NCBI GenBank assembly: GCA_003118195.1
Contig: BEXV01001071.1
Coordinates: 39,680 to 71,116, forward strand
Length of the DNA stretch: 31,437 nt
Source: Hemicentrotus pulcherrimus
Lineage: Eukaryota > Echinodermata > Echinoidea > Camarodonta > Strongylocentrotidae
Reading direction: 5' to 3'
Within the stretch, counting starts at the first letter, position 1. Each line of letters begins with the position of its first letter. This document shows positions 1 to 9,810 of the stretch, in pieces. The position numbers and the translations under genes are program-made. The notes under the pieces are model-generated. The model was not told where the DNA came from. It worked only from the letters and a program-made list of their open reading frames with translations, and searched no databases.

Positions 1-748
1 ATCATCATCATCACCGTCTTAGATTAAGGTACCTCCCATAGTTACGAGTCGCTACCGTCTTAACGCGAAAAAGGACAGGGCATGTTGCTCTGCTTTTGCT
101 CTGGTTTGGCAGTGCGCTGCTGAGCGCGTTTTTCACGGTCGTTTTTCATCGGACAAAATTAATGAAGATAGCGACTATTCTCGGCTTGGTCACGCATGAG
201 CGGTCGCACAGATGGGCGCCAAACATCGTTCTTTCAATATTGGAAATTCATACCGTCACTTTGACGACTAGGCTCAAATCGTAGTCCCCTTAATCTCTCA
301 TTTGACGGGTAAAATTCTCATTTCGTGCCTCTTTTTCATCAAATAATTTGTGCATGGAAGAAATATATTGACGTTGCATATATCAACGTCTGCATCTGTA
401 TATCAAATAGTATATTAATAAAGCTGTCGTGACAATAATGCTCGTGTGCGTTTACGTAGTTTGGAGAGATCACGGGAAGAATTTTATGTCAAGACTTGGT
501 TCATGTCGGTTAAAACAGTGCAAACAAATCAATATTTAACTTTAACATTATAATTAATCCCTTAATGACGATTTTCTTTACTTTTCATTTTTAAAGTATC
601 CAGCACATAGACAATGTGTTGAACCAGACATAAAGTTATTTCGATTTTCCCGACTAGCGTTGACATAGCGGAAAAATATAAGTAACATAAGGTGTTCTAC
701 AATGATGACATACACAAGGACAAAAGATATGCAGCAAGGAACAATATA
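1..748. other. non-coding, nothing recognised
   Basis: The window opens inside an ATC microsatellite (1-13) and continues as unique sequence. The first ~300 bases are somewhat GC-richer than what follows. An open frame at 96-284 has no recognisable domain and no start context, so I do not call it. Confidence 0.6.
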
Positions 749-1140
749 GGAGGGAGAGAGAGGGGAGGAGTGAGTGAGTTAATATGTGTGTGAGAAAGAG
801 AGAGGAGGGGAAGAGAGAGAACTAAAAGTGCATTATATAACTAATGTTTCAGTAATCATATTAAGCCCATCCACCTAGTAAGAAGAGAAGGGCGAAGTTG
901 AATGCAGAGAAACAATGAGAAACGAACATAGAAAGAGAGGAAATGTAAGAAAGAGAGAGAGAGAGGGGGGCGTTTGAGTGTGGATGTGTGGAGGTGAGAA
1001 AGAAAGAAGAAAAGGGGAGAAAGATGACAGATAATTTGAGCAAAGGAATGAGAAAGGACCATATAAAGAATGAGAGGGTTAGAGAGAGGGAGAGAGAGAG
1101 AGAGAGAGGGAGAGAGGGAGGAAGGTAAAAGGAGATGGAA
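749..1140. repeat. GA-rich purine tracts
   Basis: Two purine-rich blocks (about 749-820 and 941-1130) are built from GAGA, GGGA and GAAA units. The longest nearly pure (GA)n run is around 1081-1110. The reverse-strand reading frames across this block are low-complexity Ser/Leu/Phe strings caused by the repeat and do not represent proteins. Confidence 0.9.
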
Positions 1141-2254
1141 TGGATAAAAGATAGGAAACGACCTTTCATTTTGCAACCTGTTATTAACACAACCAGCCAA
1201 CCATTACTTTGACTTTCCATACACGTCTCATTCAAAAATATATCATGTCAACAATCCTTCATTCAAATCAAATCGTTTTCGCTTAATTGTTTCTTTCCTC
1301 GTCCTTCTCGCGAGAAAGGATCATATTTTACCCTTGCAGATTATTACCCGATGTGTTGCTTTTTTTATATATATACCTGACCAATATTTCCTTAATCTCG
1401 GGGTGAATTACGTCCGTGGGCAGCCTAGCTCAAAATTCAATAAGCGCGCGGTATCGTTCGTCGCGCTCCACCTAAGCGTTGCGGATCGTCTTCTTTTCTT
1501 CCTCCGTCTCCCCCTCTTTGATTTCTTAATCTATCCTCATCCCCTCTCCACACTCCGCCGATTTCTTTATTTGCCGAGGTACTGGGCAAGATCATCTTGG
1601 CATTCAACCGACTGAGACCGCCTGTCATTGCCGCTAATTAACTTGTCAAACTACCAACTTAATAATTTGTTCACAATCAGTCCAGCGCCCGCTCGAGACA
1701 TAACGTTATCATAAAAAAACGCGATTGTATACATTATACAACCCGCGTGTGACATGCTTTGGTTGCAGTTTGATTCGTATTTGGAGTTCGTTTATTTATA
1801 TTTGGCGAGAGAGATGCGAATTTGACGGCTAAATATTGGCAACAAAGAACCGGATAGTAATGAGGGAAATGATGGGTGTGTTCTCCAACTAACTAGATTA
1901 AATATTGTCTTTCGGTGCGTGACAGGGCAGTATAAAAACAAATTAATCTTGACAGATATTTCTTTTATGTTATAAATTACATGTTGTTTTCTTTTTATCA
2001 TCATACGTAAATATTCGCGATCGAATTTGACGTTCATCTGAGTCGTTAATGAAACTCTGTCCGATTTGCTTAAATCGTAGACTCATCATTTATTTAGGTT
2101 ACGTTGACAATGTTGCAAGTTTGACAAGGGTTATGAAACGAAGAAAAATATCCACAGTAACATGAAGACGAAGAACTAATATTTATTTTGAAGGGGAGAA
2201 ATGGGTATTTAAACATTTTATTAGGGTTAAAGTCAGATTTCTGTTCACAAAGTT
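1141..2254. other. non-coding; small GC-richer patch at 1430-1620
   Basis: AT-rich unique sequence apart from 1430-1620, which has several CpG-bearing motifs (GCGCGCGG, TCGTCGCGC). No exon structure was recognised. The patch could be a regulatory element, but nothing specific supports that. Confidence 0.5.
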
Positions 2255-2526
2255 GTGAACTAAGAATATACAAAGTAATTCGGAAAACAGAAAATAATGC
2301 GTATCAAAACAAATATATCAATATACATAGGCCTAAATGAAATTCTATATTATACAATTTTTAAACCAAATTGTATAGAGAGCACCCTTTTAATATCATT
2401 TTTCTCTATTTCTATAATCAGCACCCACACTGTATAATATAGAGTTGTATTCATGTATATTGATAATGTTTGCTTTGATGCATACAATTTTATGTTTTCC
2501 GAATTAACTTTGTATTCTAATTCTCA
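2255..2526. mobile_element. 272-bp palindromic repeat element with about 100-bp inverted arms
   Basis: The left arm (about 2255-2358) and the reverse complement of the right arm (about 2431-2526) align nearly end to end. Shared blocks include GTGA at the edge, AGAATA, ACAAAGT, AATTCGGAAAACA, the related pair CGTATCAAAAC/GCATCAAAGC, ATCAATATA and CTATATTATACA. The arms are more diverged than those of the 26.3-kb element, with small indels. The ~70-bp centre is AT-rich and contains two AGCACCC / CAGCACCC motifs in direct orientation. No coding capacity and no clear target-site duplication were seen. It is best read as a decayed MITE-like element or an old inverted duplication. Confidence 0.65.
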
Positions 2527-2899
2527 CCTCTCGGCCAATTTTCTTGAAAAGAGGCTATTTTAATATATACCTCGCTCCACCTTTTGTGACTATTAGGTTA
2601 TATACTATTAGAGTAAACAAAACTTTGTTATGTTTCATATAAAGGGGAGGATGACATCATTGAATAGGCACATTGGGCAGGCAAGGAAAATGGGAACTAT
2701 GAAATGGATTCATCGAAAGATTGAACATAGTTGTAACCTTGGCCTCAAGGGAGGAACGGAATCCAGGAAACAAAATCGAGCCGGAAGAGGAATTGGGGGA
2801 GAACCAAAAAAAAAAAGCAACCAATGAAAAACAGGGCACCTGAAGAACTGGGAGAAGTGAGCCTGAAGAGCAGAAATGAGAACATAAGAAAATAAATCA

Positions 2900-3150
2900 G
2901 ACAGAGAAAAGTCGCTCCCCGTGAAACGACGCTCCGCGGAGCACAGTTTATAAGCGCACCAAGTGAAGAAGCGGCTGACGAATCCGTAATCAATTTGATG
3001 AAAAACAGAGGCTCGCACGACCGCCATCGACATCGTATCATCGTCGACGCGCGGCGGCGCGGGACCGAAAGGTAATTCGGCAACCGGGCGACCATGAAGT
3101 CGGGCGAACATATGCTGGGGTAAATTCCCGCCGCGGGTGGGGAACAAAAT
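2900..3150. promoter_or_regulatory. GC-rich, CpG-rich island, candidate regulatory element
   Basis: This 250-bp island stands out sharply from its AT-rich surroundings. It contains a perfect 12-bp palindrome GCTCCGCGGAGC (2931-2942), CpG-dense stretches (GACGCGCGGCGGCGCGGG, about 3046-3063) and homeobox-type TAATCAATTTG. A minus-strand open frame covers it but has no recognisable domain and continues into low-complexity sequence, so I favour non-coding function. It lies about 5.2 kb upstream of foxB. Neither role nor strand can be set from sequence alone. Confidence 0.35.
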
Positions 3151-4634
3151 CCGCCATATATTCCAATGCAGACAACCTCTCTTTGATAAATAGAAACGCT
3201 TATTTACTGTGACTAATTAATTTTCATATCTATATTTTGCTACAACTCAATCAATAATCATTCAGACAAGATGTGACAACTTCCTTGTTGTTTCACAGAT
3301 GCAAAATTCTATTCTGAAATTAATATTACCCAGCTACCCCTACGCGTAACGCCCCACTGCCTACCCAATATCGGTTTTGTAAAGTGTGTTTATTTCGCGT
3401 CGCCGAAGAGTCACTATTTTGGTAGTTTTGCCCTAAACGGCGGCAGCTGGTGCCGTAATTTTGGAGAAGATATTTTTGGTGAGGACCAGAAAATTGAGCT
3501 GCTGTTTGATTGGATGCGATGGAAAGGCTTGCAGGGAGGGTATTTTTAATAACAAGACATGCCGATTTTAGATGATAACATGGAGTGTGTAAAGGAACGC
3601 AGTCTTCTCGACATATTGCACCATTCAAATCTGCAATGGTTTACTGTAAATGTATATGCACTAAGACAATCAAGAGAAATTATGCGTATTATTATCAAAT
3701 TATGCACTGAGTTTTCCACTTTGATACAGTATGCAATCATTGAATCAGATCAGAATACCAAGTATTATGTTACTGTCAGAAATTAGTGTTTTACTCTCTG
3801 TCTCTAAAGTATAAAAAAGCGTAAGAAGGGAAAATCCACCTGATTAAAAACAAAAATTACACTCACATCTTTAAAACTGGTTTCGATTTGCATTAGACTA
3901 AACTAAAGATACTACAGAACTGAAAATTTTCCAATAATGCTATTGTGTTTATGCTGAGATCATTTCATTCGAAATTGGGGGGAAAATATAAAAACACACT
4001 TTACGAATATACTCCTCAAAACTAAATCATAAAGATAAATAACTTCCATGTATATCATATATTTTATGGCATAATATTTTCATGATACAATTTCTCAAGA
4101 ACTACAACTTTGTCACGACTTTCTCTTCTCAAATATAACGTTTTTAGATTATGTTTATAAAAATTACAGTTGGACCTTTTCGTAATGTTAGTTTATTAGT
4201 TTGTTTTTCTGTTTAAGTTGCGCATAAATCCATCATAATGTCGTAGAACGAAATGATAAATCGTAATATAATTCAAATGTGAAGATTATGTCCATCTGCA
4301 CTAAATACAAGAGAAATTTGATTTTTTATCCTCTGCTTTCCTAAATATACATCGTGACGATTTGTCATACATTTTTCTTAGAGAGTAAGAACCTATTTGC
4401 TTGTTTACCTTCTTGTCTCTGGATGTCGGTACTGAAAATTCGACTAAGTGAGAAAAAAAGAAAATGACAGTAAATTGTTTTACATGATATTTCCCGATAT
4501 AAATCCCTTTTCTTTTATTTGCATTTTTAGTAGACAATGTGCTGTCCATGGCAAGGAATGATCATTTATCGAAGGTGAAAGTAAGCTGATTGTATCTTTA
4601 ACTCTCTTTAACTCTCATCATGATCTCCGCCAGT

Positions 4635-4667
4635 TCATCATCATCATCATTATCATCATCATCATTC
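4635..4667. repeat. ATC trinucleotide microsatellite
   Basis: A short (ATC)n array with one TTATC interruption. It is the same unit as the much longer arrays at 14.2 kb (as GAT) and 20.9 kb. Confidence 0.85.
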
Positions 4668-5075
4668 TGTATTTTCATTGAGTCGTCATCATTGTCAGCA
4701 TTGGCCATTTGATGATAGGACTGAAATAATAAAAGTATTTTCTTTATTTTTATGTCAACTTTAAAGACCTAACAAATCTGCCATCGTATACTTTATGTTT
4801 TGATATGGTTGTACAATAGTTCATAAGATTTCGCGTTGAACTGCTCAAGTTTGTATGCAAATCCTCCGCACATATGGGGCCTAGCTTCGACACTTCTCAT
4901 CAACTTCAAATGTCCACATTTCCTATACAAATTAGGTTTGTATAAATATTTCATTTCTATTCTGTATATAACTCTTTGGAACGTGCCAGAGATGAAAAAG
5001 ATGGAAATTGAACAGGCAGTGCTGGTAATTTTCTGTACACTCTTTACTCCAAGCCTTCGACAAACTCCTTCACGG

Positions 5076-5111
5076 CTCTCTCTCTCTCTCTCTCCTTCCA
5101 TCTCTCTCTTC
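5076..5111. repeat. CT dinucleotide microsatellite
   Basis: About nine to ten CT units, then CTTCCAT and a few more CT units. This is a simple repeat. Confidence 0.85.
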
Positions 5112-5199
5112 ATTGTGAAAATGCCTCTCTATCAAGACAAATATTTGTACAATTCATTTACTACAGGTCTTTATGTTTTCCCCTTTCCTGTTCTCAAAA

Positions 5200-5530
5200 G
5201 TACGCGTCACCCTGAAGCGGCCAGATGAAATTTTGGTTAAAATTGCACACATACGCGGCACAAAGGAGCCCCCCGAAACACACCAATAAAAGTATTTGCC
5301 GTCTCGATATGATAGCGCGTGTTATATAGAGAGGAAGGCGATGGGTTGTAGGGCTTTCATTAAATGGCAATGAAATGCAAAGCCGATTATTGGTTCTGAA
5401 AACATAGGAAATACATTGCTCAGGGTCCACGTGTAAACTCGTTTGGCTGAGCTGACGATGTTGTTTATTATGTAATGGGGTAAAAAAAAATGTCGCGACT
5501 TCCCGGTAGCGTCCCAATTTAAAATACAAC
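5200..5530. promoter_or_regulatory. candidate upstream regulatory module of foxB
   Basis: A less AT-rich island about 2.9 kb upstream of the foxB start. Visible motifs are CCAATAAAA (Hox/Cdx-like), an inverted pair TTTCATT/AATGAAA (5355-5361 and 5369-5375) nested in GGC...GCC, a reversed CCAAT box (ATTGG, about 5389), a perfect CACGTG E-box (5428-5433) overlapping TGTAAAC, and a forkhead-type TGTTTAT (5462-5468). Density and clustering suggest an enhancer; conservation would be needed to support it. Confidence 0.35.
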
Positions 5531-7269
5531 CTCTGGTGCAGGAGTGTTATAGGGATGGGTTCATTTAGTATTCATTTATTGATCTCTTTGTGCCTGGCCT
5601 GACCCGTCTCTGTCTATTTAGTCTTGATTGCTGTACTATGCTATTGCTTATATTTTCTCACACCGCCAAATAAATATTAAAAGGTGGAAAAGAATTACAT
5701 ATCTGTACCATTCTGTTGGTTATCAACTCACTACATGGTAGAATTCAAAGGACTCGTATATCTTTATTATTATATTGGATTATTTGACACACCAGCAAAA
5801 TGAAAAATACATTGGATATTTGTATGCCTTTCTGTTCAATCACTGTTGACCTATTTTCCCTACAGCATCAATAAATCAATCGAGCCGGTTTAGAATTGTT
5901 AAATTATTTTAATTATGTGTGTATTTATAAAGGTATTTCATGAACTAATGAAACGTAAGCTAGGCAATAAGCTTTGTACTGATTGTCTTTCAAAAACAAT
6001 TCTAAATTTAGCCCTGCTCGCGAACTAGTAAAATATGTGTCTCTTAAACATCGGTTCCAGGTTTGTCGAGAAAAGCAAGTTATCCTCAAGTGGGATAACA
6101 TTTAAAAGATTTAACTGATAAGTTCACCACAAACATGAAATACCCCTAATCCCGATAACAATAGTAATACTACAACATCAAGTATACCAATTGATATAAA
6201 TACGAAATAATTTCTTGGTTTCCTAAGCAGTACAAAAAGGCGTGGGTATTATCGTGGCTTTTACATGTTTGTAAACTATATTTAGAGAAATATAATCGTT
6301 GTTTTTGTTGGTACATGTAATTTGTAAAAATGCTAGGAGTTTGGGTTTTTTCAAATATTTTGAAATGGCAGTATAACAAAGGGTTCTTATTGAGCGTTCC
6401 AACTGTTTTCTTGTCATTCAATTATAATTTGCAGATGAAAAATATGAACAAAGTAATTTTTCTTTGCCCTTACGTTTGATATACTTCTTTTTATTCCTAC
6501 TTTTATAGGAGGTTTACATGCTTGGCCTATTTTAACGATGTGAGTTTCATATTCCATGATTTGCTTTTAACTAAACTAATTAATGGGGACAAAATAATAT
6601 AACATCGAGAAAAATGAACCTCCATTGCACACCTTTCTATTGCATGTATGTCTAATGAAAGCATAAATGGCTGAAATAAAAATACTAATTCTTTATCAAA
6701 TGAAAGATTCGAAATGAATGATATGATTTTCATGTTTTTACCAAATTTTTCAATGTAGACTATTTCCATCTATACTGTTTTTTTCTTTATGTCATTATGA
6801 TACGTTTTAAGATGTATACACAAGGATTTTCTTCATACAGGGTATTGCAAGTCCCTAAAATCACTACCTTTATCCAATCATTTCAATTGTTGATGCTTTC
6901 ATCGCATTGAAAATAAAATTGTTTGACAATTAATCATCTAATAGTTTAATTTGATAACTCGTCAATACATCTTATGAATGTAAAATGTGAGAAATATTCT
7001 ATAAAATTATTTACAATAACTGTATAATTAGATTAAAATTTTCAATATTTTATAATTTCATCCTCTTTTCTCCATTCAAACCATTCAAACCAATAAAATG
7101 GCTTCTTAATTAATCAGAAAAAATATCCTAAGCTACTGATTGTCACGAAATCAAACAAAAACATGAAAAGACACGTGTTAAGGTATAAGACTGACTTTTC
7201 GATTCAATAACAAGCACTACATAATCCCTAAAGGTGACGATTTTATATTTCTGAAAACTGTTAGAGCGC
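5531..7269. other. AT-rich non-coding DNA, nothing recognised
   Basis: Strongly AT-rich sequence with no repeat array, inverted element or credible exon that I can see. Confidence 0.6.
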
Positions 7270-7531
7270 AACCAATTTTCCTGAATGCAGTCGCTGATGG
7301 CGGTGTAGCACTACCGCCAATAGTTGAGTCGTTACTTTCTAGACCACGCCCTTGTTGGTAGGAGGTATTTGATTGACAACGATGGTGCCAGTCTGTCTGC
7401 CAAGGCTGAGCGTTGTGTGTGGTGCGCGCGACTGATAATACCGTATAGGTATCACGCAGCGAAGTCCACGCCGCAAGACGGGGGAACACTCTGTAGGGAC
7501 CGCCCAATAACAGATTGAGGTATGCGTGCTT

Positions 7532-7731
7532 TGTGTGTGTAAATGTGTGTGTGTGTGTGTGTTCATGGCCTACCATAATCACGCAGGTTGCCTTCATCCA
7601 GAGTTTAGCAATACACACACACGACATGTTTTACGCACCCTCACACACGCACACACTCACTCAACTTGAGAGCTATTATACGTGCGTCTGCGTACCATCG
7701 GCTACTGGTCACAACACACACACACACGCAC
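7532..7731. repeat. GT tract followed by CA tracts (inverted dinucleotide repeats)
   Basis: A (GT)n tract interrupted by AAAT (7532-7562) is followed by (CA)-rich tracts at 7613-7622, 7641-7660 and 7714-7730. The GT and CA parts are reverse complements, so single-stranded DNA or RNA across this region could fold into an imperfect hairpin. GT/CA alternation is also prone to Z-DNA. Confidence 0.85.
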
Positions 7732-7887
7732 AGGAACAAACTTATTGCCACTTAGCGCCCGACAAACTTATCTCACCTGTGCGGATGGGCTGAAAGTGAA
7801 AACTAAGACAGGAGACTTCTTTTCAGAGAAGAGGGGGACAAGAAAAGTTACTCTTTCACTTGCTCTTCACACCGACAGGTTGACTGT

Positions 7888-7895
7888 CTTTGATC
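7888..7895 (+). promoter_or_regulatory. candidate TCF/Lef site
   Basis: CTTTGATC fits the TCF/Lef consensus CTTTGWWS exactly. It lies about 400 bp upstream of the foxB ATG, directly after an inverted pair GACAG/CTGTC (7874-7888) and just before a perfect 14-bp palindrome (7900-7913). A single octamer-level match can occur by chance, so Wnt/beta-catenin input to foxB is only a hypothesis. Confidence 0.35.
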
Positions 7896-8290
7896 TCCAG
7901 AAGCTGCAGCTTCAGTATACAGCAAATAACAACTAAAAATTGTCAAAGTAGACACCGATTCTTTCATCTCTGGTTCAACCTAAATTTGTGAAGACGAGTA
8001 ACAAATTTCGCGTGATTTCGTCAAAACTTTGCAAATGTATGTTGCTTATATTTTACAAATTGTCGGATTGTTCATTGCTTGAAACTCTTATACCAGTTAA
8101 TCTTATATCTAAAAGATGATTTGCTGAGATTTGTTCAACTTTGATTCTAGCCTCGAGGAAACAACCATTCTTTCGTGGACTGCTGACTAAAACTGTTGCG
8201 ATAATCTCATTATTTTGGAAAGAAAGTCAACAATTGTGATTAATAACGTTTGTTTTTATAACTTGTGCGACTTTTCTGTGAAATATCAGG

Positions 8291-9265
8291 ATGCCTCGCC
8301 CAGCTCGAAGTACATACAGTGATGCCAAGCCGCCATATTCCTACATCTCCCTTACGGCTATGGCCATCCAGAGCTCGCAGGAGAAGATGCTACCCTTGAG
8401 TGATATCTATAAATTCATCATGGACCGTTTTCCTTATTATCGCAAGAACACCCAACGCTGGCAGAATTCTTTGCGGCACAATCTATCCTTTAACGACTGT
8501 TTCTTGAAGATCCCTCGTCGCCCCGACCGACCAGGAAAAGGCAGCTACTGGGCTCTTCATCCGCTCAGCGCCGACATGTTCGAGAACGGTAGTTTTCTCC
8601 GACGTCGAAAGAGATTCAAGTCTCCAAGGATCGCCACCATTGACCACAAAATGCAAATCAAACAGATCGATTCGGCGAAGATTTTCCAGGAACAGGCGAA
8701 GGTCGGTCTGCCTCCGTACCCCCCTCCGCCTATCATTCCGGCTTCCCCTCCGATGATGATGCAGAAGATGCCTCTTTCCTACTACACGTCAATGTCCAAC
8801 TCGCCAATAACGCCGACGTCGACTGTAACGAACTCGAGCAAGCAGTCTTTCACTATCGAGAATATCATCTCGCCAGACTTTAAGCCATCCACCACCAAAT
8901 CACCGACGACGCCGCCTACACCGCCGAGGAGCTCGCCCGTCGAGAGCATCGATGTTGTGAAATCTCGGACGAGCCTCTGTAACGGAGCGTGGTGCGACGA
9001 TCTCCCCGTGTCTCGTTCGACGGATATGTGCTGTGGACAGTCCCGGGACCAGCCCCCGTGTGCCGAGTGCATAGCCAGGATGCGAACTCTTCTACCGAGA
9101 CCGATTTTGGGCCATTCCCCAGCCATGCCAGTCCCGATTCGACCAGCTTTCCACGGTTTTGGGCTGCCGAGTCAGTGTGCTCCAGGCCTATTCCCTGGGG
9201 TACCTGCCGGGTGCATCTTGCCCCTCATTCGGAGAAACATATCGGAACACATCATAAAAGCATAA
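8291..9265 (+). CDS. foxB: FoxB-class forkhead transcription factor, single exon
   Basis: This 324-aa protein is a nuclear sequence-specific DNA-binding factor of the FoxB class. The forkhead domain spans about residues 13-110, opening with [17 protein letters not shown]. Recognition helix H3 ([15 protein letters not shown], 57-71) carries the DNA-contacting N59 and H63; the basic tail RRRKRFK (104-110) closes the domain. [11 protein letters not shown] at the N terminus matches the family signature MPRPGRNTYSD, which fixes both class and start. An in-frame TGA at 8279 lies 12 bases upstream, and A at -3 gives a good Kozak context. After a proline-rich linker (141-161), FTIENIIS (187-194) matches the vertebrate FoxB Eh1-like motif and implies Groucho/TLE recruitment. 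MPVPIRP (279-285) matches the vertebrate VPIKP motif. Oddities are LSA in wing 2 where FOXB1 has SCG, and a C-terminal cysteine cluster. An intronless CDS is usual for FoxB. The class call is very secure; the orthologue name is inferred by recall of the family. Confidence 0.96.
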   Translation: MPRPARSTYSDAKPPYSYISLTAMAIQSSQEKMLPLSDIYKFIMDRFPYYRKNTQRWQNSLRHNLSFNDCFLKIPRRPDRPGKGSYWALHPLSADMFENGSFLRRRKRFKSPRIATIDHKMQIKQIDSAKIFQEQAKVGLPPYPPPPIIPASPPMMMQKMPLSYYTSMSNSPITPTSTVTNSSKQSFTIENIISPDFKPSTTKSPTTPPTPPRSSPVESIDVVKSRTSLCNGAWCDDLPVSRSTDMCCGQSRDQPPCAECIARMRTLLPRPILGHSPAMPVPIRPAFHGFGLPSQCAPGLFPGVPAGCILPLIRRNISEHIIKA

Positions 9266-9810
9266 CACTCATTATCAATTGGACTGTACCAAAGAAGACT
9301 TATAGAAACACTCATTACGGAGGGGAAAGACTCTTAACACGGACAGGTAAATTCAAAGTGTTCAAAAATGTATAACATATTGTAGGAAAATAATATTTCA
9401 TCCAGTTTATACATATGACATCTTGCACAAAAAGACTTTTTTTTATAAATTGATTGAAAGATGATTGCTCTGCATGAGAAGTTCATATTGTTTAGAACGA
9501 TGTGTGAATTCTGATTCAAATTGCCAACACACTAATACTTTTTATATGTCTTTCTAAATTCGTGGACGACATTGTACTGTAGCAATCACGAAAATGCGTC
9601 CAATTCATCCGACACGTGAAGCTTATTCCTGAATGTATCTATCGTAATCTTGTCATGATAATTAGTATAAGAATTCGAATGATGATATGAGAAGAACATT
9701 CTAATTATTGAATAGTGTCACTTTTTTATAATTTTTCTCAATATGTCACACACCAGTTAATCTAGATCTTGTCTGCCATTATTTGTGTTGAATAAATTTG
9801 AATGACATAA
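9266..9810 (+). other. probable foxB 3' UTR with poly(A) signal at 9791
   Basis: Directly after the stop codon the DNA turns AT-rich, with no reading frame of note. The first canonical AATAAA on the + strand is at 9791-9796, which would give a 3' UTR of roughly 540 bases. A second AATAAA lies at 10009-10014 and would extend it. Neither has an obvious strong GT-rich downstream element, so the exact end is uncertain. Confidence 0.45.

Larger units (their letters stand above)
3151..5199. other. non-coding AT-rich DNA, nothing further recognised
   Basis: Ordinary AT-rich sequence apart from the two microsatellites listed separately. Short open frames (for example 3326-3628 on -, 4836-5228 on +) show no domain, no codon pattern and no splice context worth reporting. 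Confidence 0.6.
7270..8290 (+). promoter_or_regulatory. proximal upstream region of foxB with clustered motifs
   Basis: The kilobase before the foxB start is less AT-rich than the DNA further upstream, particularly 7270-7520 and 7750-7920. Seen directly: a hairpin TGGCGGT/ACCGCCA (7298-7319), a Klf-type CCACGCCC (7344), a Pbx/Meis-type TGATTGACA (7370), a TCF/Lef-type CTTTGATC (7888), a 14-bp palindrome GAAGCTGCAGCTTC (7900) and a SOX-type AACAAT within ACAATTGT (8229-8237). I cannot place the transcription start: no strong TATA box stands out at a plausible distance. The sequence CAGG just before the ATG could also be a splice acceptor for a 5' UTR intron. That this is promoter or enhancer DNA is inferred from position and motif density. 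Confidence 0.5.

Noticed and set aside
2710..3147. 145-codon minus-strand frame over the GC-rich island
   Set aside because: The N-terminal part looks protein-like only because the island is GC-rich. It has no domain and runs into low-complexity hydrophobic sequence.
8251..8261. TATA-like TTTTTATAA just upstream of the foxB ATG
   Set aside because: It lies only about 30-40 bases before the start codon and would leave almost no 5' UTR; weak match.
8782..9375. Open frames overlapping foxB on the minus strand (8782-9126) and in another + frame (8989-9375)
   Set aside because: They are shadows of the foxB coding sequence, with no recognisable domain; the forkhead frame is unambiguous.
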